14,530 nt of DNA from an uncultured Streptococcus sp. (GTDB lineage Bacteria; Bacillota; Bacilli; Lactobacillales; Streptococcaceae), in NCBI GenBank assembly GCA_916048145.1, contig CAJZGT010000014.1:1-14530 (forward strand), written 5' to 3'. The translations under genes were made by a program, and so were the position numbers. Below are positions 6,940 to 12,375 of this stretch, in pieces. Below the pieces are notes generated by a model. It worked only from the letters and a program-made list of their open reading frames with translations. It did not search any database and had not been told where the DNA came from. How positions within the stretch are numbered: position 1 is the stretch's first letter; every line of letters starts with the position of its first letter.

Positions 6940-7635
6940 ATGCCAGTAAACGAATATGGTCAGATGATTGGTGAGTCAATGGAAGGTTATACACCCGGTG
7001 CACTGCCTTCTATTGATTTCTTAGAAGGGCGTTATGCTCGAATAGAGACTCTCTCGGTAGAAAAGCATGCGGAGGATTTATTAGCTGTTTATGGCCCTGA
7101 TACGCCTCGGGAAATGTGGACCTACCTCTTTCAGGAACCAGTGGCAGACAGAGAGGAATTGGTTACTCTTTTAAATCAGATGTTGGCTCGTAAGGACCGT
7201 TTTTACTATGCCATCATAGACAAGGCAACTGGTAAGGCTTTGGGAACTTTTTCTCTCATGCGCATTGACCAGAATAACCGAGTAATAGAAGTGGGAGCTG
7301 TCACTTTTTCTCCAGAACTCAGGGGAACACGTATAGGGACAGAGGCTCAATATCTCCTAGCTCGCTATGTTTTTGAGGAGCTTAACTATCGTCGCTATGA
7401 GTGGAAATGCGATGCTCTAAATCTGCCATCCAGACGAGCTGCGGAGCGTTTGGGATTTGTCTATGAAGGAACCTTCCGTCAGGCAGTGGTTTATAAGGGG
7501 CGTACGAGGGATACGGATTGGTTGTCCATGATTGATAAGGACTGGCCAAAAGTCAAAGCTCGTTTGGAAATATGGTTGGATCCTGAAAATTTTGATAAAA
7601 ATGGACGACAGCACAAGAACTTGAGAGAACTCTAA
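6940..7635 (+). CDS. GNAT acetyltransferase, RimJ/RimL-like
   Basis: A 231-residue protein of the GNAT superfamily (ribosomal-protein N-acetyltransferase type, Acetyltransf_3). It transfers acetyl from acetyl-CoA to an amine. The acetyl-CoA binding motif A is FSPELRGTRIGTEAQ (residues 123-137, R-G-T-R-I-G-T pyrophosphate loop). Motif B follows with CDALNLPSRRAAERLGFVYEG (158-177), including the conserved Asn and Ser/Arg pair. The first 45 residues and a 30-residue C-terminal tail flank the core, making it longer than the usual 170-190. CAAGGAGA is a strong Shine-Dalgarno. The next gene starts 11 bases after its stop, so the two acetyltransferases are co-transcribed. The substrate is unknown. 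Confidence 0.9.
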   Translation: MPVNEYGQMIGESMEGYTPGALPSIDFLEGRYARIETLSVEKHAEDLLAVYGPDTPREMWTYLFQEPVADREELVTLLNQMLARKDRFYYAIIDKATGKALGTFSLMRIDQNNRVIEVGAVTFSPELRGTRIGTEAQYLLARYVFEELNYRRYEWKCDALNLPSRRAAERLGFVYEGTFRQAVVYKGRTRDTDWLSMIDKDWPKVKARLEIWLDPENFDKNGRQHKNLREL

Positions 7636-7646
7636 GAGGTGTTGAC

Positions 7647-8063
7647 ATGATAACCATTAGAAAGCAAGAAATTGTCAAGCTAGAGGATGTTTTGCATCTC
7701 TATCAGGCTGTCGGTTGGACAAATTATACAAATCAACCTCAGATGCTGGAGCAGGCCTTGTCTCACTCATTAGCAATTTATCTGGCACTTGATGGTGATA
7801 CCGTGGTGGGCTTGATTCGTTTGGTTGGAGATGGTTTTTCGTCAGTTTTTGTACAGGATTTGATTGTTTTACCTAGCTATCAGCGCCAAGGAATTGGTAG
7901 CTCCTTGATGAAAGAGGCTTTAGAGGATTTTAAAGAGGCTTATCAAGTCCAGCTGGCGACAGAACAGACAGAAAAAAACGTTGGATTTTATCGTTCTATG
8001 GGGTTTGAAACTTTATCCACCTATGATTGTACAGGAATGATTTGGGTAAACAGAGAAAAATAA
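7647..8063 (+). CDS. GNAT acetyltransferase, small single-domain
   Basis: A 138-residue compact GNAT protein. The acetyl-CoA loop is YQRQGIGSSLMKEAL (residues 78-92), fitting Q/R-x-x-G-x-G, preceded by the beta-4 strand VFVQDLIVLP. The late motif NVGFYRSMGFE (111-121) supplies the tyrosine commonly acting as general acid. GAGGTG lies 7 bases before the ATG. It is unlike the preceding gene in sequence, so the pair is not a simple duplication. The stop codon is followed after 14 bases by the CiaR box of the first csRNA promoter. No terminator precedes that promoter, so readthrough from this unit into the csRNA terminator at 8185-8210 is likely. Confidence 0.9.
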   Translation: MITIRKQEIVKLEDVLHLYQAVGWTNYTNQPQMLEQALSHSLAIYLALDGDTVVGLIRLVGDGFSSVFVQDLIVLPSYQRQGIGSSLMKEALEDFKEAYQVQLATEQTEKNVGFYRSMGFETLSTYDCTGMIWVNREK

Positions 8064-8077
8064 CAAAATTTGTTTTT

Positions 8078-8110
8078 CTTAAGCAAAGTTTAAGGATGGT
8101 CTAGTATGAT
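8078..8110 (+). promoter_or_regulatory. CiaR-dependent promoter of the first csRNA
   Basis: CTTAAG-CAAAG-TTTAAG (8078-8094) fits the CiaR direct repeat TTTAAG-N5-TTTAAG with one mismatch. It is followed after exactly 10 bases by the -10 TATGAT (8105-8110). The repeat takes the place of a -35 element, the known design of CiaRH-activated promoters. Confidence 0.85.
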
Positions 8111-8116
8111 ATAGTC

Positions 8117-8210
8117 ATTAAATAAAGACCTCCTAACTTTATTTAATGAAATCCTAAAACTTTTTTCATCATAATCTCCTAATAAAGTCACCCAATCAGG
8201 TGGCTTTTTT
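8117..8210 (+). ncRNA. ccnA: CiaR-controlled small RNA (csRNA), first of tandem pair
   Basis: About 94 nt from a start near 8114-8117 to the terminator T run. A perfect 11-bp 5' hairpin (ATTAAATAAAG at 8117-8127, CTTTATTTAAT at 8137-8147) displays the loop ACCTCCTAA, complementary to Shine-Dalgarno sequences. The single-stranded middle, ATCCTAAAACTTTTTTCATC then TCTCC, is the second anti-Shine-Dalgarno region. The 3' end is a GTCACC/GGTGGC terminator. Pneumococcal csRNAs are activated by CiaR and repress targets such as comC by base pairing. The letter is assigned from memory of the tandem pair next to ruvB and may be swapped with its twin. Confidence 0.85.
8185..8210 (+). terminator. Terminator of the first csRNA
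   Basis: The stem AAGTCACC / GGTGGCTT around loop CAATCA ends in six T residues (8205-8210). The hairpin is nearly the same as those at 8945-8968 and 10654-10682. Confidence 0.9.
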
Positions 8211-8266
8211 CGTGGTGAGGTGATGGTGATAGAATTTTTCTGCAAAATAGTAACATTTGAGAAAAA

Positions 8267-8299
8267 GTTAAGCTACTTTTAAGCTTTGTCTTGTATTAT
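8267..8299 (+). promoter_or_regulatory. CiaR-dependent promoter of the second csRNA
   Basis: GTTAAG-CTACT-TTTAAG (8267-8283) is a CiaR direct repeat with the required 5-base spacer. The -10 TATTAT (8294-8299) follows after 10 bases, exactly as at the first copy. Confidence 0.85.
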
Positions 8300-8305
8300 G
8301 TAGTT

Positions 8306-8402
8306 ATTAAATAAAGACCTCCTAACTTTATTTAATAAAATCCTAAACTTTTCTTTTTCATAATAATCTCCCTTAACTCCACCGGAACTGGTGGAGTTTT
8401 TT
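8306..8402 (+). ncRNA. ccnB: CiaR-controlled small RNA (csRNA), second of tandem pair
   Basis: About 97 nt. Its 5' hairpin (8306-8316 with 8326-8336, loop ACCTCCTAA at 8317-8325) is identical to that of the first copy. The middle, ATCCTAAACTTTTCTTTTTC then ATCTCCC, keeps the anti-Shine-Dalgarno stretches. The terminator has a different sequence (AACTCCACC / GGTGGAGTT), so the two RNAs share the regulatory half but not the 3' stem. Tandem copies suggest additive dosage or differing targets. The ccn letter is tentative. Confidence 0.85.
8375..8402 (+). terminator. Terminator of the second csRNA
   Basis: A perfect 9-bp stem, AACTCCACC (8375-8383) with GGTGGAGTT (8390-8398), loop GGAACT, then T residues to 8402. 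Confidence 0.9.
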
Positions 8403-8660
8403 GGCTCTATTTCAGGCTTTTTGGGACTATTCTAAAAATCATTTTTCGATATTTTCGGATTTTGGTCGGGGAATTGGCGGGGATCTTTTTAGCGAATATG
8501 ACTAAGAAATAGGTTTGTTGTTACTTCAACCTCAAATTGATTGCAAGCGTTTGTGAATTGAAGGGTTAGAACTACTTTAATAATGTTCTTGGTTGTCGAG
8601 GAGTGAGTCATCATATTGTTGTACAGCGGTTAAAACTTGAGAAGCTGAGAATGTAAACCT
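8403..8660. other. Gap between csRNA pair and toxin-antitoxin locus
   Basis: About 260 bases without an intact gene. A plus-strand frame at 8522-8656 reads YFNLKLIASVCELKG, stop (8567-8569), NYFNNVLGCRGVSHH, IVVQRLKLEKLRM, stop. The second half faintly resembles a helix-turn-helix end of a lost gene, but I recognise no family. Nothing else of note is seen. Confidence 0.4.
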
Positions 8661-8689
8661 TTGACAAAATTCGTGAACTGTGGGATAAT
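8661..8689 (+). promoter_or_regulatory. Promoter of the antisense antitoxin RNA
   Basis: A perfect -35 TTGACA (8661-8666), a 17-base spacer, and the -10 GATAAT (8684-8689). Transcription would begin near 8695-8697 and run toward the toxin gene. It is among the strongest-looking promoters in the window, as expected for an antitoxin RNA that must exceed its target. Confidence 0.85.
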
Positions 8690-8695
8690 AAAAAG

Positions 8696-8771
8696 GAATT
8701 GAGTACTAGTTCTATATTATAGGCTAGAAAAGACCCCAAGCTCACGACCAAATAAGCTTGGGGTCTTTTTT
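8696..8771 (+). ncRNA. Antisense RNA antitoxin (RNA II-like) of Fst-type locus
   Basis: About 75 nt, from the start predicted by the promoter at 8661-8689 to the T run of the shared terminator. Near its 5' end, TTGAGTACTAGTTCTAT (8699-8715) repeats the plus-strand sequence at 8849-8865, which is the complement of the toxin start region. The two differences (8709/8859 and 8713/8863) each leave a G-U pair between the RNAs, so 17 contiguous pairs over the toxin start codon are possible. Its 3' end overlaps the toxin mRNA through the bidirectional terminator. Convergent transcription, shared terminator and dispersed repeats match the enterococcal par locus (RNA I/RNA II) and its streptococcal chromosomal relatives. 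Confidence 0.8.
8728..8771. terminator. Bidirectional terminator shared by toxin mRNA and antitoxin RNA
   Basis: A perfect 15-bp stem, AAAAGACCCCAAGCT (8728-8742) with AGCTTGGGGTCTTTT (8755-8769), and a 12-base loop. The T run is on the right for the plus strand and TTTT is on the left for the minus strand, so both convergent transcripts can end here and share complementary ends. Confidence 0.9.
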
Positions 8772-8775
8772 GACA

Positions 8776-8868
8776 CTATTTGTCCTTGTTTAGCCATTTA
8801 TCGACTAGGCGAAGAACGACACCGACCACAATTGGTCCGATGATAGTTTTGAGTACTAATTCCATCAT
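8776..8868 (-). CDS. Fst-family type I toxin, 30-residue membrane peptide
   Basis: The minus-strand frame runs from ATG (8868-8866) to TAG (8778-8776). The peptide begins MMELVLKTIIGPIVVGVVLR and ends DKWLNKDK: one hydrophobic helix and a short charged tail. The pattern I-x-P-I-x-V-G-x-V-L is the hallmark of Fst/par toxins, which insert into the membrane from inside and harm the cell when antitoxin RNA falls. A second ATG at 8865 is possible, but the first fits the Shine-Dalgarno better. GGAGGTGA (8884-8877) is 8 bases before the start and lies in a hairpin (8878-8898). The gene is 7 bases upstream of the shared terminator. It is too short for routine gene callers. Confidence 0.88.
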   Translation of the reverse strand: MMELVLKTIIGPIVVGVVLRLVDKWLNKDK

Positions 8869-8877
8869 GGGCTATCT

Positions 8878-8898
8878 CACCTCCTTTCGTAGGCGGTG
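8878..8898 (-). promoter_or_regulatory. Hairpin that hides the toxin Shine-Dalgarno
   Basis: In the toxin mRNA, CACCGCCT (8898-8891) can pair with AGGAGGTG (8885-8878) across loop ACGAA: 7 of 8 positions pair, with one G-A mismatch. The 3' arm is the toxin's ribosome binding site, so translation would be blocked until the hairpin opens. A similar 5' structure is known in par RNA I. Confidence 0.7.
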
Positions 8899-8915
8899 TA
8901 GCAGTGCCGTAGAAT

Positions 8916-8924
8916 ATTATACCA
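8916..8924 (-). promoter_or_regulatory. Extended -10 promoter of the toxin mRNA
   Basis: Read on the minus strand: TGG-TATAAT, with the consensus -10 at 8921-8916 and the extended TG at 8924-8923. No good -35 is visible at the usual distance. The start would be near 8909, giving a leader of about 40 bases and an mRNA of about 180 nt to the shared terminator. Confidence 0.75.
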
Positions 8925-8944
8925 CATAAGTGCTAAACTCGGGA

Positions 8945-8968
8945 GTCACCTAATCAGGTGGCTTTTTT
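8945..8968 (+). terminator. Orphan csRNA-like terminator before ruvB
   Basis: GTCACC-TAATCA-GGTGGC followed by six T residues. Stem and tail match the first csRNA's terminator (GTCACC-CAATCA-GGTGGC), but no CiaR box, -10 or anti-Shine-Dalgarno hairpin precedes it. It may be the remnant of a further csRNA copy, or now serve to insulate ruvB from antisense readthrough. Confidence 0.75.
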
Positions 8969-8986
8969 GTTTGTGGCTTGGTTTTT

Positions 8987-8995
8987 TGATATAAT
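8987..8995 (+). promoter_or_regulatory. Extended -10 promoter of ruvB
   Basis: TGA-TATAAT with the -10 at 8990-8995. TTGTTT (8967-8972) is a plausible -35 at 17 bases. The -10 ends only 6 bases before the ruvB ATG, so the start of transcription falls at or next to the start codon. Confidence 0.75.
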
Positions 8996-9001
8996 AGAGC
9001 C

Positions 9002-10000
9002 ATGAGTAGAATTTTAGATAATGAGATAATGGGGGATGAGGAGTTAGTAGAACGCACGCTCCGTCCTCAGTACTTACGTGAATATATTGGGCAGGACAAG
9101 GTCAAGGACCAGCTCCAAATCTTTATCGAGGCTGCCAAAATGCGGGATGAAGCGCTGGATCATGTGCTCTTATTCGGGCCTCCAGGTTTGGGAAAAACGA
9201 CCATGGCTTTTGTTATTGCCAATGAACTGGGTGTCAATCTCAAGCAAACTTCTGGTCCAGTCATTGAAAAAGCCGGAGATCTGGTAGCGATTTTGAATGA
9301 CTTAGAGCCTGGTGATGTCCTTTTTATTGATGAGATTCATCGCTTGCCCATGTCTGTGGAAGAGGTGCTTTATAGTGCCATGGAGGACTTCTACATTGAT
9401 ATCATGATTGGGGCTGGTGAAGGCAGTCGCAGTGTTCATTTGGAGTTGCCACCTTTTACCTTGATTGGTGCGACGACTCGGGCTGGTATGCTCTCAAATC
9501 CACTACGGGCACGTTTTGGGATTACAGGTCATATGGAGTATTATGCCCATGCTGACTTGACGGAAATTGTTGAGCGGACGGCAGATATTTTTGAGATGGA
9601 AATCACTCATGAGGCAGCATCTGAGTTGGCACTACGTAGTCGTGGGACCCCTCGTATTGCCAATCGTCTCCTCAAGCGCGTGCGCGATTTTGCCCAGATA
9701 ATGGGGAATGGGGTTATCGATGATGTTATTACCGATAAGGCTTTAACCATGCTGGATGTTGACCATGAAGGTTTGGACTATGTGGATCAAAAAATCCTTC
9801 GCACCATGATTGAGATGTACGGTGGTGGTCCTGTTGGGCTAGGAACTCTTTCTGTTAACATAGCAGAAGAGCGTGAGACAGTTGAAGACATGTATGAGCC
9901 CTACTTGATTCAAAAAGGTTTTATTATGCGGACACGGTCTGGACGGGTGGCGACTGCTAAGGCATATGAGCACTTAGGTTATGAATACAATGAAAAATGA
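9002..10000 (+). CDS. ruvB: Holliday junction branch migration ATPase RuvB
   Basis: A 332-residue AAA+ motor that drives branch migration with RuvA at recombination and stalled-fork junctions. Motifs: Walker A GPPGLGKT (59-66), Walker B LFIDEIH (107-113), sensor 1 IGATTRAG (155-162), the arginine-finger region LRARFG (168-173), sensor 2 near [16 protein letters not shown], and the C-terminal winged helix with [10 protein letters not shown]. The length equals the usual streptococcal form. The ATG at 9002 has no Shine-Dalgarno and sits 6 bases after the -10, so the mRNA is probably leaderless. The next in-frame ATG (residue 10) also lacks a ribosome site, and the first nine residues are typical of streptococcal RuvB. 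The last bases overlap the start of the following gene. RuvA is not in the window. Confidence 0.97.
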   Translation: MSRILDNEIMGDEELVERTLRPQYLREYIGQDKVKDQLQIFIEAAKMRDEALDHVLLFGPPGLGKTTMAFVIANELGVNLKQTSGPVIEKAGDLVAILNDLEPGDVLFIDEIHRLPMSVEEVLYSAMEDFYIDIMIGAGEGSRSVHLELPPFTLIGATTRAGMLSNPLRARFGITGHMEYYAHADLTEIVERTADIFEMEITHEAASELALRSRGTPRIANRLLKRVRDFAQIMGNGVIDDVITDKALTMLDVDHEGLDYVDQKILRTMIEMYGGGPVGLGTLSVNIAEERETVEDMYEPYLIQKGFIMRTRSGRVATAKAYEHLGYEYNEK

Positions 10001-10553
10001 GCAAGAAATTCTAGAGGCTTTTAGAGAAAATCCGGATATGATGGCTATTCTAGAAACTATCCGAAACCTTGGTTTGAGAGACTCGTGGTTGGCAGCGGGT
10101 TCTGTCAGGAATTTCATCTGGAATCTCTTGTCAGACAGACCAGCATTTGATCTTGAAACAGATGTAGATGTAATTTTCTTTGATCCAGATATTTCTTATG
10201 AGGAAACCTTGTCCCTAGAGAAAAAGCTGAGAGAGGATTTTCCTCAGTACCAGTGGGAATTGAAAAATCAAGTCTATATGCACCAGCACAGCCCTCATAC
10301 TGCTCCCTATACCAGTTCCCGTGATGCCATGAGTAAGTATCCAGAACGATGTACGGCTGTTGGACTACGCTGGAATGAAGAATCTGCTTTGGAACTCTTT
10401 ACTCCTTATGGACTTGAGGATATTTTGAATTTTCAAGTTCGTTCAACTCCTCATTTTTTAGATAATGAAGACCGAATGGAACTTTATCGAACACGTCTAT
10501 CCAAGAAAAATTGGCAGGAGAAATGGAAAAATTTGATTTTTAAAAATACTTAA
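9990..10553 (+). CDS. DUF925-type nucleotidyltransferase family protein
   Basis: A 187-residue protein resembling the NTP_transf_6 (DUF925) family of nucleotidyltransferase-fold proteins. Near its N-terminus [12 protein letters not shown] supplies the glycine-rich substrate loop. [12 protein letters not shown] supplies the metal-binding Asp-x-Asp. Later parts are [18 protein letters not shown] and [21 protein letters not shown]. Substrate and role are not established for the family. The ATG at 9990 is preferred over 9981 because AGG at 9976-9978 is only 2 bases from the latter; both overlap the end of ruvB, so translation is coupled. The stop codon (10551-10553) lies inside the CiaR box of the downstream csRNA. 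Confidence 0.85.
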   Translation: MKNEQEILEAFRENPDMMAILETIRNLGLRDSWLAAGSVRNFIWNLLSDRPAFDLETDVDVIFFDPDISYEETLSLEKKLREDFPQYQWELKNQVYMHQHSPHTAPYTSSRDAMSKYPERCTAVGLRWNEESALELFTPYGLEDILNFQVRSTPHFLDNEDRMELYRTRLSKKNWQEKWKNLIFKNT

Positions 10554-10581
10554 GGAAACTTTAAGCTAGGAAGTGTATACT
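10549..10581 (+). promoter_or_regulatory. CiaR-dependent promoter of the third csRNA
   Basis: CTTAAG-GAAAC-TTTAAG (10549-10565), then 10 bases, then the -10 TATACT (10576-10581): the same geometry as the two promoters near 8100 and 8290. The left half-site includes the stop codon of the upstream nucleotidyltransferase gene. Confidence 0.87.
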
Positions 10582-10587
10582 AAGTTC

Positions 10588-10682
10588 ATAAGTTAAGAAG
10601 ACCTTAACTTAAACTCCTAAAACTTTTTCATAATAATCTCCCTATAAAAATAGAGTCGCCAAATCAGGCGGCTTATTTTTTT
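10588..10682 (+). ncRNA. ccnD: CiaR-controlled small RNA (csRNA), third copy
   Basis: About 95 nt. The 5' hairpin is shorter and differs in sequence from the tandem pair (AAGTTAAG at 10590-10597, CTTAACTT at 10603-10610, loop AAGAC), so the CCTCC loop is lost here. The central ACTCCTAAAACTTTTTCATA and ATCTCCC are nearly identical to the other copies and should be the target-pairing part. The terminator is GTCGCC / GGCGGC. The RNA lies in the gap before the uppS operon, where S. pneumoniae carries a csRNA gene; the letter is from memory and tentative. Confidence 0.85.
10654..10682 (+). terminator. Terminator of the third csRNA
   Basis: AGTCGCC (10654-10660), loop AAATCA, GGCGGCT (10667-10673), then a T-rich tail (TATTTTTTT). 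It resembles the GTCACC hairpins at 8185 and 8945 with a compensating A-to-G/T-to-C change in the stem. Confidence 0.88.
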
Positions 10683-10742
10683 GGGAAATGGGATTTGTGC
10701 CTGAGAATAAATAGCTTAGTGATAGAAGAAAATAGGGAAATA

Positions 10743-10751
10743 TGGTATAAT
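10743..10751 (+). promoter_or_regulatory. Extended -10 promoter of the uppS operon
   Basis: TGG-TATAAT, with a consensus -10 at 10746-10751 preceded by the TG extension. No clear -35 is visible. It lies 32 bases before the uppS ATG, after the csRNA terminator, and probably drives uppS-cdsA-rseP-proS. Confidence 0.75.
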
Positions 10752-10783
10752 GAAATGATAGATTTTTGAATAGGAATAAGATC

Positions 10784-11542
10784 ATGTTTGGATTTTTTAA
10801 GAAAGATAAGGCTGTGGAGGTAGAGGTTCCGACACAGGTTCCTGCTCATATCGGCATCATCATGGATGGGAATGGTCGTTGGGCTAAAAAACGTATGCAA
10901 CCACGGGTCTTCGGACACAAGGCGGGCATGGAAGCATTGCAAACTGTGACCAAGGCAGCCAACAAACTGGGCGTCAAGGTGATTACGGTCTATGCTTTTT
11001 CTACGGAAAATTGGACCCGTCCAGATCAGGAAGTCAAGTTTATCATGAACTTGCCAGTAGAGTTTTATGACAATTATGTTCCGGAATTGCATGCGAATAA
11101 TGTTAAGATTCAAATGATTGGGGAGACAGACCGCCTGCCTAAGCAAACTTTTGAAGCTTTAACCAAGGCTGGGGAATTGACTAAGAACAACACGGGTTTG
11201 ATTCTTAATTTTGCCCTCAACTATGGTGGACGAGCTGAGATTACACAGGCTCTTAAGTTGATTTCACAGGATGTTTTAGATGCCAAAATCAACCCAGGTG
11301 ACATCACAGAGGAATTAATTGGCAACTATCTCTTCACCCAGCATTTGCCTAAGGACTTACGAGACCCAGACTTGATTATCCGTACTAGTGGAGAATTACG
11401 TTTGAGCAATTTCCTTCCATGGCAGGGAGCCTACAGTGAGCTCTATTTTACGGACACCTTGTGGCCTGATTTTGACGAGGCGGCCTTGCAGGAAGCCATT
11501 CTTGCCTACAATCGTCGTCATCGCCGATTTGGAGGAGTTTAG
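10784..11542 (+). CDS. uppS: Undecaprenyl pyrophosphate synthase
   Basis: A 252-residue cis-prenyltransferase that adds eight isoprene units to farnesyl pyrophosphate, making the C55 carrier used for peptidoglycan, teichoic acid and capsule. Motifs: MDGNGRWAKKR with the catalytic Asp28, the HKAG helix, VITVYAFSTENWTRP, LNFALNYGGRAEI, and the C-terminal DLIIRTSGELRLSNFLPWQ and YSELYFTDTLWPDF. The length is normal. The ATG at 10784 is chosen over an in-frame TTG 18 bases upstream because AGGA (10772-10775) is well placed for it and MFGFFKK is the usual streptococcal start. The gene precedes cdsA by 8 bases. Confidence 0.97.
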   Translation: MFGFFKKDKAVEVEVPTQVPAHIGIIMDGNGRWAKKRMQPRVFGHKAGMEALQTVTKAANKLGVKVITVYAFSTENWTRPDQEVKFIMNLPVEFYDNYVPELHANNVKIQMIGETDRLPKQTFEALTKAGELTKNNTGLILNFALNYGGRAEITQALKLISQDVLDAKINPGDITEELIGNYLFTQHLPKDLRDPDLIIRTSGELRLSNFLPWQGAYSELYFTDTLWPDFDEAALQEAILAYNRRHRRFGGV

Positions 11543-11550
11543 GAGGAAAT

Positions 11551-12354
11551 ATGACACAGGATTTACAGAAAAGAACCTTGTTTGCAGGGATTGCCCTGGC
11601 TATTTTCCTACCAATTTTAATGATTGGTGGACTCTTGCTTCAGATAGCAATTGGAATCATAGCCATGCTAGCCATGCATGAACTTTTGAAGATGAGAGGT
11701 TTAGAGACCATGACAATGGAGGGGCTCTTGACCCTCTTTGCAACCTTTGCCTTGACCATTCCCTTGGAGAATTATCTGACTTTTTTGCCAGTTGATGGGA
11801 ATGTGGTTGCATATAGTGTGTTGATTTCAATCATGTTAGGAACGACTGTATTTAGCAAGTCTTATACGATTGAGGATGCTGTTTTCCCTCTGGCTATGAG
11901 TTTCTATGTTGGCTTTGGATTTAATGCTTTACTAGATGCCCGCGTTGCAGGTTTAGATAAGGCGCTCTTGGCCTTGTGTATCGTCTGGGCGACCGACAGT
12001 AGTGCCTATCTTGTTGGGATGAACTATGGTAAACGAAAATTAGCTCCGACAGTTTCTCCAAATAAAACCTTTGAGGGTGCCTTAGGTGGTATTTTAGGTG
12101 CGATTTTAGTAACCATCATCTTTATGATGTTTGACAGTACAGTTGCTCTTCCGTATGGAATTTACAAGATGTCAGTCTTTGCTATTTTCTTTAGCATTGC
12201 TGGACAATTTGGTGATTTACTAGAAAGTTCGATCAAGCGTCACTTTGGTTTCAAAGATTCTGGGAAATTTATTCCTGGACATGGTGGTGTTTTGGATCGT
12301 TTCGATAGTATGTTGCTTGTATTTCCAATTATGCACTTATTTGGACTCTTTTAA
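11551..12354 (+). CDS. cdsA: Phosphatidate cytidylyltransferase (CDP-diglyceride synthase)
   Basis: A 267-residue membrane enzyme that makes CDP-diacylglycerol from phosphatidic acid and CTP, the branch point to phosphatidylglycerol and cardiolipin. It has about eight hydrophobic segments and the family signature at residues about 218-252: GQFGDLLESSIKRHFGFKDS followed by PGHGGVLDRFDS, with the metal-binding aspartates. The conserved SPNKTFEGALGG (169-180) precedes it. AGGAGG lies 5 bases before the ATG. It is the second gene of the operon, 21 bases from rseP. Confidence 0.97.
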   Translation: MTQDLQKRTLFAGIALAIFLPILMIGGLLLQIAIGIIAMLAMHELLKMRGLETMTMEGLLTLFATFALTIPLENYLTFLPVDGNVVAYSVLISIMLGTTVFSKSYTIEDAVFPLAMSFYVGFGFNALLDARVAGLDKALLALCIVWATDSSAYLVGMNYGKRKLAPTVSPNKTFEGALGGILGAILVTIIFMMFDSTVALPYGIYKMSVFAIFFSIAGQFGDLLESSIKRHFGFKDSGKFIPGHGGVLDRFDSMLLVFPIMHLFGLF

Positions 12355-12375
12355 TCAAAAGACGGAGGAAATACT

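Noticed and set aside
8117..8402. CRISPR-like or transposon-end reading of the repeated TTTATTTAAT blocks
   Set aside because: There are only two copies, each embedded in a full promoter-hairpin-terminator unit, which the csRNA interpretation explains completely.
9981..9989. Upstream ATG for the nucleotidyltransferase gene
   Set aside because: The only nearby Shine-Dalgarno-like AGG is 2 bases away, too close; the ATG at 9990 has a workable distance.
10766..10783. Six-codon N-terminal extension of UppS from a TTG
   Set aside because: The ATG at 10784 has the better-placed AGGA and gives the standard 252-residue length and MFGFFKK start.
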